A stretch of 64,000 bases of DNA from Granulibacter bethesdensis (GCF_001889545.1 NZ_CP018194.1:1400501-1464500); one strand, 5' to 3'; shown: positions 52,158-62,477, counted from the first letter of the stretch. Notes: a model not told the origin generated them from the letters alone. Numbers and translations are program-made.

Positions 52158-52781
52158 TTACAGAACTCCCGCCAGATAGACGAAGCTGAAGACACAGATC
52201 CAGACAATGTCCAGAAAGTGCCAGAACAGGCTGAGGCAGGTCAGACGGCTCATATAAGCCGGCGTCAGTCCTTTTTTCAGCACACCGAGCTGAAAAACGA
52301 GCACCGCCATCCACAACAAGCCACAGGTTACGTGCAGCCCGTGCGTTCCAACCAGGGTGAAGAATGCGGACAGAAAGGCACTGCGGTCCGGACCTGCCCC
52401 TTCGGCGATCAGATGAGAGAACTCCTTGACTTCCATCAGAAGGAAGCCAAGGCCGAACAGAAAAGTGACTCCCAGCCATTGCAGCGTTCCGCCCAGCCGA
52501 TGCTTGTGCGCCTGAAGCATCGCGAAACCATAGGTAATACTGCTGAACAGCAGCAGGGCGGTTTCGATCGCGACGTCCTTGAGATCGAAAATCTCCTGGC
52601 CAGTCGGACCGCCTGCAAACTGCGAGCGGGCGACGGCAAAGGCTGCGAACAGACCGGAGAACAGGATGCAGTCCGTCATCAGGTAGAGCCAGAAGCCGAA
52701 AACGGTCTTTCCGTGCTCATCGTGATGCGCGTGCTCAGGACTGGCCGGAGGATCCTGAATGGCCAGCGGTTCAGTCAGCAT
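52158..52781 (-). CDS. cyoC: Cytochrome bo3 ubiquinol oxidase subunit III
   Basis: A 207-residue subunit with five transmembrane helices. Family segments: [54 protein letters not shown], and the final [15 protein letters not shown]. It belongs to the heme-copper oxidase subunit III group. I chose the ATG at 52781, which has GGGAG upstream and overlaps the cyoB end by about 10 bp, rather than the frame extension to 52838. Confidence 0.95.
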   Translation of the reverse strand: MLTEPLAIQDPPASPEHAHHDEHGKTVFGFWLYLMTDCILFSGLFAAFAVARSQFAGGPTGQEIFDLKDVAIETALLLFSSITYGFAMLQAHKHRLGGTLQWLGVTFLFGLGFLLMEVKEFSHLIAEGAGPDRSAFLSAFFTLVGTHGLHVTCGLLWMAVLVFQLGVLKKGLTPAYMSRLTCLSLFWHFLDIVWICVFSFVYLAGVL

Positions 52782-54762
52782 GCTGAAGGTCTCCCTGCAC
52801 CGATTTGCGGAGATTGGCGTCCTCAATCCGGGCGACATCTGCAGCCGGCACGTAATAGTCGATATCGTCGTTACAGGTTCTGATAATCAGGGTCAGCAGA
52901 CCACCGATCACGCCCAGAATGGCCATCCACCAGATCTGCCACACCATCGCAAAGCCGAAGACGAAAGCAAACATGCCGATGATGAAGCCAGCAGGCGTAT
53001 TCCGCGGCATATGAATGTCTTCATAATGCGGCCGCGCCAGACGACGCTGAGCCTGGAAGGTTTCGCTCCACAGCGGCTCTGCATCATCCACTTCCGGAAC
53101 AATGGCAAAGTTGTAGAACGGGGGCGGAGAAGCAGTCGCCCATTCCAGGGTCGGACCTTTCCACGGATCGCCAGTCAGATCGGCGTTACGCTTGCGGTCA
53201 CGCAGGCTGACGACGAACTGCATCAGCTGACATCCGATACCGGCAAAAATAACCACCGCACCGATGAAAGCGATGATCATCCAGGGCGTCCAGGCCGGAT
53301 TGTCGTAGTGGTTCATGCGGCGGGTAGCACCCATGAAGCCCAGCACGTAAAGCGGCATAAAGGCCAGATAGAAGCCGACCAGCCAGCACCAGAAAGCGCG
53401 CTTGCCCCAGGTTTCATCCAGCTTGAAGCCGAACATTTTCGGGAACCAGTAATTATATCCGGCCACATAGCCAAACAGCACGCCACCGATGATCACATTG
53501 TGGAAGTGTGCGATCAGGAACAGGCTGTTATGCAGCAGGAAGTCTGCACCGGGCACTGCCATCAACACGCCCGTCATACCACCGATGACGAAGGTGCAGA
53601 TAAAGCCGATCGTCCACAGCATCGGAGCCGTAAAACGCACCCGGCCGCCATACATGGTGAACACCCAGTTGAACACTTTCACCCCGGTCGGGATGGAAAT
53701 GATCATGGTGGTGATGCCGAAGAAAGCATTCACGTCAGGGCCTGCACCCATAGTGAAGAAGTGATGCAGCCAGACAATGAAGGAAAGAATGGTAATCGCC
53801 ACAGTGGCGTAAACCATCGAGGTATAGCCGAACAGCTTCTTGCTGGAGAACGTTGCGGTGATTTCAGAGAAAATACCGAACGCCGGCAGCACAAGAATGT
53901 ACACCTCGGGATGACCCCAGGCCCAGATGAGATTGACGTACATCATCTGGTTACCGCCACCATCGGTGGTGAAGAAATGCATGCCCAGATAACGGTCGAG
54001 ACTGAGCAGAGCCAGCGTCACCGTCAGGATCGGGAAAGCTGCCATGATCAGCACGTTGGCACAAAGGCTGGTCCAGCTGAAAATCGGCATCTTCATGAAC
54101 GTCATGCCCGGCCCACGCATACGCAGGATGGTGACGAAGAAGTTTACACCGCTCAGCAAGGTGCCGATGCCGGAAATCTGCAGCGCCCAGATATAATAAT
54201 CGACGCCGACATCCGGGCTGTACTGAAGCTCGGATAGCGGCGGATAGGCCAGCCAGCCGGCTCGGGAAAATTCGCCGATCGCGAGAGATACATTGATCAG
54301 CACGGCAGACACAGCAGTCAGCCAGAAGCTTAATGAGTTCAGGAACGGAAAGGCCACGTCCCGTGCGCCGATCTGCAATGGGACGACCACATTCATCAGC
54401 CCGATCACGAAAGGCATCGCCATGAAGAAAATCATGATCGTGCCATGGGCGGAGAAAATCTGGTCATAATGTTCCGGCGGCAGATAGCCGGGCTTGTCGC
54501 CCGATGCCAGAGCAAGCTGGGAGCGCATCATGATCGCATCGGCAAAGCCGCGCAGCAGCATGATATGGGCCAGCACGAGGTACATCACGCCGATACGCTT
54601 GTGATCGACGGATGTCAGCCATTCAGTCCAGAGGTATTTCCATTTCCCGAAATAGGTAATGGCCCCCAGCACTGCGAGAGCAGCCAGAATCATGCCACTC
54701 ACAGCGCCCATGACGATCGGCACATCGAACGGGATGGCCGATAACGTTAATTTGCCAAGCAT
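52771..54762 (-). CDS. cyoB: Cytochrome bo3 ubiquinol oxidase subunit I
   Basis: The catalytic subunit, 663 residues. It has the low-spin heme His in [12 protein letters not shown], the CuB ligands in [14 protein letters not shown] and WLHHFFTMG, and the heme ligands in [13 protein letters not shown]. It reduces O2 to water with electrons from ubiquinol and pumps protons. The 15-helix layout and N-terminal extra helix match CyoB rather than cytochrome c oxidase. It starts 20 bp after cyoA and overlaps cyoC. Confidence 0.97.
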   Translation of the reverse strand: MLGKLTLSAIPFDVPIVMGAVSGMILAALAVLGAITYFGKWKYLWTEWLTSVDHKRIGVMYLVLAHIMLLRGFADAIMMRSQLALASGDKPGYLPPEHYDQIFSAHGTIMIFFMAMPFVIGLMNVVVPLQIGARDVAFPFLNSLSFWLTAVSAVLINVSLAIGEFSRAGWLAYPPLSELQYSPDVGVDYYIWALQISGIGTLLSGVNFFVTILRMRGPGMTFMKMPIFSWTSLCANVLIMAAFPILTVTLALLSLDRYLGMHFFTTDGGGNQMMYVNLIWAWGHPEVYILVLPAFGIFSEITATFSSKKLFGYTSMVYATVAITILSFIVWLHHFFTMGAGPDVNAFFGITTMIISIPTGVKVFNWVFTMYGGRVRFTAPMLWTIGFICTFVIGGMTGVLMAVPGADFLLHNSLFLIAHFHNVIIGGVLFGYVAGYNYWFPKMFGFKLDETWGKRAFWCWLVGFYLAFMPLYVLGFMGATRRMNHYDNPAWTPWMIIAFIGAVVIFAGIGCQLMQFVVSLRDRKRNADLTGDPWKGPTLEWATASPPPFYNFAIVPEVDDAEPLWSETFQAQRRLARPHYEDIHMPRNTPAGFIIGMFAFVFGFAMVWQIWWMAILGVIGGLLTLIIRTCNDDIDYYVPAADVARIEDANLRKSVQGDLQHAD

Positions 54763-54782
54763 TGTTTGTCCTCGCTAGCCCG

Positions 54783-55652
54783 TCACATACCCTCGTGGGA
54801 CATGCTCATGTGGGACTGATAGCCATGAATGATATGGCTGAAGAGACCGGGCTCCACCTTGGAGTAGTAAGCGACAGGATTTTTCTCGCTCGGCTTGGCA
54901 AGCTCGGAATAGGTCTTCAGGTCGAGTGTGCTGCCGGACTGACGCGCCTTCTGCACCCAGTCGTCAAAGCCCTTCTGATCCGTGGCGATCACCTTGAAGC
55001 GCATGTCGGAGAAACCATCGCCGTTGAAATTCGCCGCCAGCCCGTCATAGGTGCCTGCACGATCGGCAATCAGGTGAAGCTTGGTTTCCATTCCGGTCAT
55101 GGCATAGATTTGGCTGCCAAGTTGCGGAATGAAGAAGTCATTCATGACTGAATCAGATGTAATGGAGAATGCAACCGGGGTGTTCAGCGGCATTGCCATC
55201 TGATTGACCGTCGCAATCCCCTGTTCGGGATAAATGAACAGCCACTTCCAGTTAAGGGCGACGACCTCGATCTTCAGCGGCTTTCCGGCGACATCAAGCG
55301 GCTTGTAGGGATCAAGCTCATGCGTTGTACGCCAGGTGATGGCTGCCAGCACGATGATGATTGCACAGGGAACCGACCAGACGATGACTTCCAGCACCGT
55401 CGAATGGTGCCAGTTCGGACGGTAGATCGCGTTCCTGTTAGAGGCGCGATATTTCCAGGCAAACAGGAATGTCATAAAAATGACGGGAACCACGACCAGC
55501 AGCATCAGCGCGGTCGAAACCAGGATCAGATTCTTTTCGGCCCGCCCGATAGCACCGGCCGGATCCATCAGATCCAGCTTGCATCCCATCAACAGAAGGG
55601 CGGGAAGCAAGCCGATACAGGCTGAGATACGCGAAGACCTTCTTCGGCTCAT
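54783..55652 (-). CDS. cyoA: Cytochrome bo3 ubiquinol oxidase subunit II
   Basis: A 289-residue lipoprotein subunit. The signal sequence ends in the lipobox LLMGC, then come two transmembrane helices (LMLLVVVPVIFMTFLFAW and VIVWSVPCAIIIVLAAITW) and a periplasmic cupredoxin domain. The CuA ligands of cytochrome c oxidases are absent, as expected for quinol oxidases. I chose the ATG at 55652, which has AGAGAG upstream and fits the lipoprotein signal, over a start at 55712. It is the first gene of cyoABCD. No cyoE (heme O synthase) follows cyoD here. Confidence 0.94.
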   Translation of the reverse strand: MSRRRSSRISACIGLLPALLLMGCKLDLMDPAGAIGRAEKNLILVSTALMLLVVVPVIFMTFLFAWKYRASNRNAIYRPNWHHSTVLEVIVWSVPCAIIIVLAAITWRTTHELDPYKPLDVAGKPLKIEVVALNWKWLFIYPEQGIATVNQMAMPLNTPVAFSITSDSVMNDFFIPQLGSQIYAMTGMETKLHLIADRAGTYDGLAANFNGDGFSDMRFKVIATDQKGFDDWVQKARQSGSTLDLKTYSELAKPSEKNPVAYYSKVEPGLFSHIIHGYQSHMSMSHEGM

Positions 55653-56085
55653 TGGCACTCTCTTACTCTTCTGCATGCGCAACCGCGCCGGCGCAGCGAC
55701 AGCTGAAACCACTCTATCATGAACGGCACGACATTTTCAGGCCATGTGCGTCATTTTTCCGGAACTGACGCGCCACGGCCCATAATCTCATTAATGGCGA
55801 GGGCAGACAGGTGGACATAGACCTCGTCCATCGGCATTTCCCCCTCGTTCGTCAACTCGGACAATTTGTCACAGGGCATGCAAACACGATCCTTCCTGAC
55901 GTAGACACAGAAGGCAGACAAGCCATTTTTTCCGCCTGCACGATCGTCATTGCGGGGCCTGTCTCGTCAGATCATTGCCGTCATCGGCCCTCATTTAAAC
56001 CATCTCCCGATAACTCGCCCATTATATTCTTATCCTTCCTGCAGCTTCAGAGTAACCTCCTCCCTGTGTCAGGCAGATAACATAC
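55653..56085 (-). other. Gap between tsf and the cyo operon
   Basis: About 430 bp that should hold the cyo promoter; I cannot fix a convincing -35/-10 pair. An 89-codon frame on the plus strand (55811-56080) has no family character, no good Shine-Dalgarno and odd composition, so I do not call it. Confidence 0.4.
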
Positions 56086-56115
56086 AAAAGCCCGCCCCAC
56101 TTTTGCGGGACGGGC
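56086..56115 (-). terminator. Terminator downstream of tsf
   Basis: GCCCG (56090-56094) pairs with CGGGC (56111-56115), and CCC (56095-56097) with GGG (56107-56109) across a one-base bulge. On the minus strand the stem is followed by TTTT. It lies about 70 bp after the tsf stop and closes the rpsB-tsf unit. Confidence 0.75.
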
Positions 56116-56182
56116 CATGATAGATACCAGGAGAGGCTGAAAAATCAGCTTCCCAGGGTTGGGCAGGCAGGTCTTCGGTCGA

Positions 56183-57097
56183 TCAGGCCAGTCCGGCCGC
56201 AGCGGCGACTTCGGCAGCGAAATCGCTTTCCGGACCCTTTTCAACGCCTTCGCCGAGCTGGAAGCGGGCGAAGCCGGTCAGTTTGGCCCCGGCATTCTTC
56301 ACGATGGCCTTCACACGGCTTTCACCGTCATGCACCCAGACCTGCTCCAGCAGTACCACTTCCTCGTAATACTTGCGGATACGGCCTTCGACCATCTTCT
56401 CGATAATGGCTTCCGGCTTACCGGAGGCACGGGCCTGCTCGGTTAACACGGCCTTCTCACGCTCCAGCGCGGCAGGGTCGACACTGTCCGTATCCAGAGA
56501 ATGCGGATTGGCAGCCGCAACCTGCATGCCGACCTGACGGCCCAGCGTTTCCAGAGCGGAAATCTCCGAAGCGCTTTCCACGGCCACCAGCACGCCGATC
56601 TTGCCAAGCCCAGGCTTCACCGGGCTGTGGATATAGGAGGCGACAACACCCTGCGGCACCGACAGGACGCGGGCACGACGGATGTTCATGTTCTCGCCGA
56701 TCGTCGCCACCAGATGCGTCAGCTGCTCGGCCACGGTACGCTCGGTGCCAGGATAGGGCGCAGCCTTGATGGCTTCCACATCTTCACCAACCGTCAGCGC
56801 AACCTTGGCGGCTTCGGTCACGAATGCCTGGAACAGCTCGTTACGGGCCACGAAGTCGGTCTCGGCATTGATTTCGACCATAGCGGCCTTCTGGGGAGCG
56901 CTCGCAACACCGACCAGACCTTCAGCCGCAACGCGACCGGATTTTTTGGCGGCGGCAGACAGGCCCTTCTTGCGCAGCCAGTCAATGGCTGCTTCCAGAT
57001 CGCCATTGGTTTCTGACAGCGCCTTCTTGCAGTCCATCATGCCAGCGCCGGTCGTCTCGCGCAGCTCCTTGACGAGGGCGGCGGTAATCTCGGCCAT
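56183..57097 (-). CDS. tsf: Translation elongation factor Ts
   Basis: A 304-residue EF-Ts, the guanine exchange factor of EF-Tu. The N-terminal UBA-like domain has [19 protein letters not shown], and the core has [19 protein letters not shown], the segment that contacts EF-Tu. The length fits. It follows rpsB after a 220-bp gap that holds a long hairpin (57258-57296), so read-through from rpsB may be limited. The order rpsB-tsf is conserved in bacteria. Confidence 0.97.
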   Translation of the reverse strand: MAEITAALVKELRETTGAGMMDCKKALSETNGDLEAAIDWLRKKGLSAAAKKSGRVAAEGLVGVASAPQKAAMVEINAETDFVARNELFQAFVTEAAKVALTVGEDVEAIKAAPYPGTERTVAEQLTHLVATIGENMNIRRARVLSVPQGVVASYIHSPVKPGLGKIGVLVAVESASEISALETLGRQVGMQVAAANPHSLDTDSVDPAALEREKAVLTEQARASGKPEAIIEKMVEGRIRKYYEEVVLLEQVWVHDGESRVKAIVKNAGAKLTGFARFQLGEGVEKGPESDFAAEVAAAAGLA

Positions 57098-57257
57098 GGG
57101 AAACTCCTCAAGCAGAAATGAATCAGGGGGGCGATGCCCCCTTACAACCCGTTCGTCCAGTCATTCCTGCATGACATTATCGTGTCGCCAATGCAGGGAG
57201 CCACGCTGATCATTCAGCGGACAAGGAATGAAGAGGAACGCCGGGGTAAAGATAGTC

Positions 57258-57296
57258 CCGCCCGGAAACAACCTTTCACAGGGTGCTTCCGGGCGG
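57258..57296 (-). terminator. Long hairpin between rpsB and tsf (partial terminator or attenuator)
   Basis: CCGCCCGGAA (57258-57267) and TTCCGGGCGG (57287-57296) are exact complements, giving a 10-bp stem with a 19-base loop. It lies about 20 bp after the rpsB stop. On the minus strand it is not followed by a real U-run, so I expect partial termination or transcript protection at most. A smaller GC hairpin (57127-57141) sits just upstream of tsf. Confidence 0.5.
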
Positions 57297-57317
57297 AGAT
57301 TGCCTTGACGTCAAGCG

Positions 57318-58094
57318 TCAGGCGGTGGCCTGTTCCGCTGCCGGCTCAGGCAGGATTTCCGGCACCAGTTCCTCGGCGGCGCCCAGATCACGGCCGGAGG
57401 CGATCATCTCGGCGCTGATACCATCCAGCACTGCGCTGGAAACGAGATCGCAATACATGGTGATCGCGCGGATGGCATCGTCATTGCCCGGGATCGGATA
57501 GGTCACGCCGGACGGATCGGAGTTGCTGTCCAGAACCGCCACAACCGGAATGCCCAGCTTGTTGGCTTCCTCGACCGCCAGCTTTTCCTTATTGGTGTCG
57601 ATGATAAACAGGATGTCCGGCAGGCCACCCATATCCTTGATGCCGCCCAGCGCGCGTTCCAGCTTTTCGCGGTCGCGCGTGATGTCCAGCACTTCTTTCT
57701 TGGTCAGGCCGGTCGTGTCACCCGCCAGCATCTCATCGATCTGACGCAGACGCTTGATGCTGCCCGTGATCGTCTTCCAGTTGGTGAGCATGCCGCCCAG
57801 CCAGCGATGGTTGACGTAATACTGACCGCAACGCTGCGCGGATTCAGCGACGTATTCGGCCGCGGCGCGCTTGGTGCCGACGAACAGAACGCGTCCGCCG
57901 CCCGCAACCACGTCACGAATGGCGCGAAGGGAACGGTCAAGCAGGGGGACGGTCTGCTGCAGGTCGAGAATATGAACCTGATTGCGCACGCCGAAAATGA
58001 ACGGCGCCATACGGGGGTTCCACCGACGGGTGTGGTGGCCGAAATGGACGCCGGCTTCCAGCAGCTGGCGCAGGGTGAATTCGGGCATCGCCAT
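57318..58094 (-). CDS. rpsB: 30S ribosomal protein S2
   Basis: A 258-residue S2. The signature segments are [19 protein letters not shown] at the N-terminus, [15 protein letters not shown], and the C-terminal domain [22 protein letters not shown]. The start ATG at 58094 has AGGAG 7 bp upstream; an ATG two codons later is in frame. The upstream region carries a pseudoknot (58112-58165) that likely mediates autogenous control by S2. The gene follows dnaE, with 172 bp between, and precedes tsf. Confidence 0.97.
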   Translation of the reverse strand: MAMPEFTLRQLLEAGVHFGHHTRRWNPRMAPFIFGVRNQVHILDLQQTVPLLDRSLRAIRDVVAGGGRVLFVGTKRAAAEYVAESAQRCGQYYVNHRWLGGMLTNWKTITGSIKRLRQIDEMLAGDTTGLTKKEVLDITRDREKLERALGGIKDMGGLPDILFIIDTNKEKLAVEEANKLGIPVVAVLDSNSDPSGVTYPIPGNDDAIRAITMYCDLVSSAVLDGISAEMIASGRDLGAAEELVPEILPEPAAEQATA

Positions 58095-58101
58095 AAGCGT
58101 G

Positions 58102-58165
58102 CTCCTTTCGTCTTCTGGTTACACCTCCGCGGGGCTCAAGGCTTTGGCACCAGAAGCGCCCCGCG
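58102..58165 (-). promoter_or_regulatory. rpsB leader H-type pseudoknot (candidate S2-binding regulator)
   Basis: Reading the message (minus strand): stem 1 is CGCGGGGC (58165-58158) with GCCCCGCG (58135-58128), 8 perfect pairs. Inside its loop CTTCTGGT (58156-58149) pairs with ACCAGAAG (58119-58112), located after stem 1, again 8 perfect pairs. The two helices cross, with one base between the first strands, which is an H-type pseudoknot. The Shine-Dalgarno AGGAG (58106-58102) follows 5 bases later and the start codon is at 58094. S2-responsive leaders in front of rpsB are known from several bacterial groups, so autogenous control is the likely role. Confidence 0.8.
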
Positions 58166-58266
58166 TGCGAATTTGCCCATGCAGGGGACAGAGTCACCCG
58201 CCGGACCGGGCGGATATGGCGGAAGATGCGGTCGCTTGCAAGCGCCTCCTTGCAGGGCTGCGATGT

Positions 58267-61200
58267 TCAGACTTCCTCTACCCGCTCTACGCCCGGGATG
58301 AGTTTCAGGGCCTGCCCCAGCCGAGGGGTGACGTTGAAACCACCCGGAAGCTCGATTTCCACCTCCTGATCCTCATTCAGGCGGGGAATCAGGACAACAT
58401 GCCCCTTCCCCTTCGTATCCGGGCGGGACAGCACCGCACGGATCTGTCCGATATCGGCATTGTCTTTCAACCAGACGCGCATCATTCCGGCTGTGCCCCC
58501 CGCCGCATCATCCAGAGGCATGATGTCCTGAGCCGTAATGCGGATCGAATCCTCTCCTTCGGCCTTGATATCGGCAATGGCCAACACACAGGCGCCGATC
58601 CGCAGAGCATCACGGGAACGGGAGAGAACCTCACTGAACACCGTGATTTCATAGCTGCCAGCCGCATCGGACAGACGCACCCAGGCCATGCGGCTGCCGG
58701 TGCGGGTGGTACGCTCTTTCGCATTCACCACGCAGCCGGCCAGACGAACACGCTGATCGCCATGGCGCGCCGCATGTTCCTCGATCCGGTTGCTCGGCAG
58801 CACCCTCAGCTTCTGCAACGTCACCGTATAGACATCCAGCGGATGGGCGGTGAGATGAAAACCAATGGCCTCGGCCTCGAAGCTCAGCCGCTCCATATCC
58901 GGCCAGTCGGGGCAGGATGGCAGGCGCAACGGCTCCGGCGTGCCTGCCCCTGCAAACAGCCCGATCTGGCCGGAGCTTTTTTCCTCCGACGCAGCCTGTG
59001 CCCGGCGCAGGATCATGTCCGCCGCGCCATGCACCGCAGCCCGGTTGGGCACCAATGAGTCAAAAGCACCTGCCCGCGCCAGATTTTCAATCTGCATGCG
59101 ATTGAGCTGCCGCGGATCGACCCGTGCCGCGAAATCCGCAAGGTCGGTAAAGGCCTGTTCTCCACGCGCAGTGACCACCGCCTCCATCGCCGCCAGACCG
59201 ACTTTCTTGATGGCAGCCAGCGCATAGCGGATGGCAAGCTTGCCATCCTCCCTCTGCTCGACCGTAAAATCCGCTGCCGAGCGGTTGATATCCGGGGGCA
59301 ACACCGCAATACCCAGCCTGGTCGCTTCCTGCCGCAAGGCTGCGAGCTTGTCCGTGTTATTGATCGCCAGACTCATACAGGCGGCCAGAAACGGCTCCGG
59401 ATAGTTGGCCTTCATATAGGCCGTCTGGTAGGCGACCAGTGCGTAAGCAGCAGCATGGGATTTGTTGAAGCCGTAATCGGCGAACTTGACCATCAGGTCG
59501 AAAATTTCGCCTGATTTGGCATCCGGAATACCGCGTTTGGAGGCTCCCTCGGCAAAGATGGAACGATGGGTTTCCATCTCCGCCCGGATTTTCTTGCCCA
59601 TGGCGCGCCGCAAGCTGTCCGCCGCCCCCAGCGAATAGCCTGCCAGCTTCTGGGCGATCTGCATCACCTGTTCCTGATAGACCATGATGCCGTAGGTCTC
59701 GTCGAGAATATCGCGGATATCCTCGTGCGGCGGCTCCCAGGCTTCACCGTGTTTACGCTGGCAGTAGGCGGGGATATTCGCCATCGGGCCAGGACGGTAC
59801 AGCGCCACAGCCGCAATCAGATCCTCGAAACGGTCAGGGCGCATCTGTCGGAGCACGTCCCGCATGCCCTGACTTTCAAACTGGAACACGCCGCCGGCAT
59901 CGCCACGCTGGAGCATCTGATAGGTACGTTCGTCATCCAGCCGCACATGCGCCAGATCGATGCTTACCCCCAGACCGGCCAGAAACTTCACCGCCCGTTG
60001 CAGAATGGTCAGCGTCGTCAAGCCGAGAAAGTCGAATTTCACCAGCCCGGCATTCTCGACATGCTTCATCGAGAACTGTGTGACGAGGAAATCGGATTTC
60101 GGATCGCGATAAAGCGGCACCAGCTCCACCAGGGGCCGGTCGCCGATCACCACACCGGCGGCATGGGTGCTGGCATGGCGGTACAGCCCCTCGATCTGCA
60201 AAGCGATTTCCAGCAGGCGTTTGACCGCCTCATCGCTCTCGCGCATCTGCTGCAGACGAGGTTCTCCGTCGATGGCTTCCTGCAAGGTTGGCGGCTTGGC
60301 GGGATTGTTCGGGATCAGCTCCGCGACCTTGTTCACCTGGCCGAAAGGCATCCCCAGCACACGACCGACATCGCGCACGGCGGCTTTCGCCTGCAACTTA
60401 CCGAAGGTGATGATCTGCGCCACGCGGTCACCACCATATTCTCTGCGCACATAGCTGATGACTTCGTCACGCCGATCCTGACAGAAATCGATATCGAAAT
60501 CCGGCATGGAGATACGATCCGGATTCAGGAACCGCTCGAACAGCAGATTGAACTGCAGCGGGTCGAGATCGGTGATCGTCAACGCCCATGCCACCACCGA
60601 ACCGGCACCCGATCCACGCCCCGGCCCTACCGGAATATCGTTCGCCTTGGCCCACTGGATGAAATCGGCCACGATCAGGAAGTAACCGGGGAAACCCATG
60701 CGAGCGATGACATCCAGCTCGTAATCCAACCTTTCACGATAGCGGGCACGATCCTCAGGCCCCGCCCCGACATCGTTCATTCGCCGCTCCAGACCTTCAA
60801 TGGCCATGGCGCGGACGGTCTCATCCTCTGTCTGCCCTTCATGCACTTTCGGGCAGACCGGCAGCAGGGGTTTACGAGTCTCCGCCATCACCGCACAGCA
60901 ACGGGCAATGGCGATTGTGTTGTCGCAAGCCTCCGGCAGATCGGAAAACAGGGCGCGCATCATTTCCGGCGGTTTGAACCAGTGTTCCGGGGTGACGCGA
61001 CGGCGATCCGTCTCTGAAAGCACCCGCCCTTCCGCGATACAGAGCAGCGCATCATGCGCCTCATACATCTCCGGCTGCGCGAAATAGCAGTCATTGGTGG
61101 CCACCAACGGCAAACCAGCTGCATCCGCCAGAGCAATCAGACCCGGCTCGATCGCTTTTTCGAGTCTCAGACCATGCCGATGCAGCTCGATCACCGTGCG

Positions 61201-61698
61201 ATCAGGAAAAGCCTCCCTGATCATGGCCAGTAACCGTTCGGCCTCCCCTTTCTGCCCTTCCGCCAGCAGACGGGCCAGCGGTCCAGTGGTGCCACCGGTC
61301 AGCAGCATCACCCCCTCCGCATGCGCCAGAATCGTCTCCAGCGGGAGTTGCGGCTTTGCGCCCGGCTCTCCCTGCAGAAAGCCCAGCGAGGATAAACGCT
61401 GGATATTCGCCAATCCCGCCTCATCCCGCGCCAGCAAAACCAGTTGATCAGGTGGCAGGCGCTGTTGCTGCTCCGGCCGGGCCAGACCGATCTGACAGCC
61501 AATGATCGGCTGTACCCCCTTCCCGGCGCAGGCCTGACTGAACTCCAGAATCCCGAACAGATTGCCGCTATCCGTCATTGCGACAGCAGGCATGGCCATT
61601 TGCCGCGCCAAAGCCGGGATTTTATCGGTCTTGATCGCGCCTTCGCTCAGAGAATAGGCAGAATGAACCCGCAAATGGACGAAATTATTGTGCGCCAT
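58267..61698 (-). CDS. dnaE: DNA polymerase III alpha subunit
   Basis: A 1143-residue replicative polymerase. The PHP domain begins FVHLRVHSAYSLSEGAIK, and the polymerase active-site Asp pair is in MPDFDIDFCQDRR. The beta-clamp-binding, helix-hairpin-helix and OB-fold regions follow; the OB part is VRLAGCVVNAKERTTRTGSR. The length fits DnaE1 (about 1140-1170). rpsB begins 172 bp downstream on the same strand. It is divergent from the TPR gene (about 210 bp between starts). Confidence 0.97.
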   Translation of the reverse strand: MAHNNFVHLRVHSAYSLSEGAIKTDKIPALARQMAMPAVAMTDSGNLFGILEFSQACAGKGVQPIIGCQIGLARPEQQQRLPPDQLVLLARDEAGLANIQRLSSLGFLQGEPGAKPQLPLETILAHAEGVMLLTGGTTGPLARLLAEGQKGEAERLLAMIREAFPDRTVIELHRHGLRLEKAIEPGLIALADAAGLPLVATNDCYFAQPEMYEAHDALLCIAEGRVLSETDRRRVTPEHWFKPPEMMRALFSDLPEACDNTIAIARCCAVMAETRKPLLPVCPKVHEGQTEDETVRAMAIEGLERRMNDVGAGPEDRARYRERLDYELDVIARMGFPGYFLIVADFIQWAKANDIPVGPGRGSGAGSVVAWALTITDLDPLQFNLLFERFLNPDRISMPDFDIDFCQDRRDEVISYVRREYGGDRVAQIITFGKLQAKAAVRDVGRVLGMPFGQVNKVAELIPNNPAKPPTLQEAIDGEPRLQQMRESDEAVKRLLEIALQIEGLYRHASTHAAGVVIGDRPLVELVPLYRDPKSDFLVTQFSMKHVENAGLVKFDFLGLTTLTILQRAVKFLAGLGVSIDLAHVRLDDERTYQMLQRGDAGGVFQFESQGMRDVLRQMRPDRFEDLIAAVALYRPGPMANIPAYCQRKHGEAWEPPHEDIRDILDETYGIMVYQEQVMQIAQKLAGYSLGAADSLRRAMGKKIRAEMETHRSIFAEGASKRGIPDAKSGEIFDLMVKFADYGFNKSHAAAYALVAYQTAYMKANYPEPFLAACMSLAINNTDKLAALRQEATRLGIAVLPPDINRSAADFTVEQREDGKLAIRYALAAIKKVGLAAMEAVVTARGEQAFTDLADFAARVDPRQLNRMQIENLARAGAFDSLVPNRAAVHGAADMILRRAQAASEEKSSGQIGLFAGAGTPEPLRLPSCPDWPDMERLSFEAEAIGFHLTAHPLDVYTVTLQKLRVLPSNRIEEHAARHGDQRVRLAGCVVNAKERTTRTGSRMAWVRLSDAAGSYEITVFSEVLSRSRDALRIGACVLAIADIKAEGEDSIRITAQDIMPLDDAAGGTAGMMRVWLKDNADIGQIRAVLSRPDTKGKGHVVLIPRLNEDQEVEIELPGGFNVTPRLGQALKLIPGVERVEEV

Positions 61699-61908
61699 GT
61701 GCCCCGATCAAACCTCTTGAACCATCGCAACAAACCGGCATGACCCAACAAGGTCGGAAAATAACCAGAAAATCGACGGTTTTGATAAAATCATCCGTTT
61801 CACCGTCTTGGAGTGAAACAGCCAGTCGTTTACAGTCCCGCCGCTGACGATTCATCGCCAGTGCGGCGCGATGCGTCGCGTGACAGACCTGCCATGCGGA
61901 GCCCGCTG

Positions 61909-62454
61909 ATGGACACTACCCTTGATCGTAACCGCGTTCTAGCCGCTCATGGACATCATGAGGGGCTGTTGTTCGCGCTTAACGCCATTGAAGCCACCCC
62001 TTCCTATGGCGGCCATTACCTTCAGCTTGGCAATCTGCTGGCGTCTCTTGGCGACCATTCCGCTGCTTCTACAGCTCTTGGCAGGGCGGAAAGCCTGCTC
62101 GGGGCCGATTTCAGCAGCGTGCATGAAGGTCTGCTGTTTGCCCGCAATGCGATCAAGGCGTCGCCGGATTATGCTGGCGGCTATGTCCGTCTGGGCAATC
62201 TGCTGCATGCGCTCGGCCAGAAGGCGGAAGCCGCCAACGCATTCAGGACTGCGCTCCGGATTGATCCCAAGGGCCTTGATGCCCAGCGTTTCCTGAATCT
62301 GGCAGAAGGCAAGGCCAATTCGGCCGGGAAACCAGTTGCTCAGGCCGCTGCTTCCCATGCTGCTCCGTCCCGCGCGACGCCGCATCGTCCGGCGACACCG
62401 GCGCCAAAGGAAGGCTTCTTCCGTCGCCTGCTGCGTGGTCTGTTCGGCGGCTGA
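61909..62454 (+). CDS. TPR-repeat protein with duplicated unit
   Basis: A 181-residue protein. Two similar TPR-like units of about 55 residues follow each other: HEGLLFALNAIEATPSYGGH and HEGLLFARNAIKASPDYAGG, each continuing with a YLQLGNLL- or YVRLGNLL-type helix. The remaining 65 residues are an Ala/Pro-rich linker and a basic C-terminus (GFFRRLLRGLFGG). The start is set by GCGGAG before the ATG at 61909; earlier in-frame starts at 61813 and 61894 have weaker signals. The function is unknown; TPR units usually mediate protein contacts. A strong terminator follows. Confidence 0.75.
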   Translation: MDTTLDRNRVLAAHGHHEGLLFALNAIEATPSYGGHYLQLGNLLASLGDHSAASTALGRAESLLGADFSSVHEGLLFARNAIKASPDYAGGYVRLGNLLHALGQKAEAANAFRTALRIDPKGLDAQRFLNLAEGKANSAGKPVAQAAASHAAPSRATPHRPATPAPKEGFFRRLLRGLFGG

Positions 62455-62477
62455 ACCGGATTTATAGACCAACCAAC

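Noticed and set aside
52759-54237. Long plus-strand frame inside cyoB (about 490 codons)
   Set aside because: Antisense to a highly conserved oxidase subunit; the protein has a His/Asp-rich, non-globular composition.
55811-56080. 89-codon plus-strand frame in the tsf-cyoA gap
   Set aside because: No Shine-Dalgarno, no hydrophobic or domain pattern, and it runs toward the tsf terminator.
59566-61017. Long plus-strand frame inside dnaE (about 480 codons)
   Set aside because: Antisense to dnaE, no recognisable domain, no start signal.
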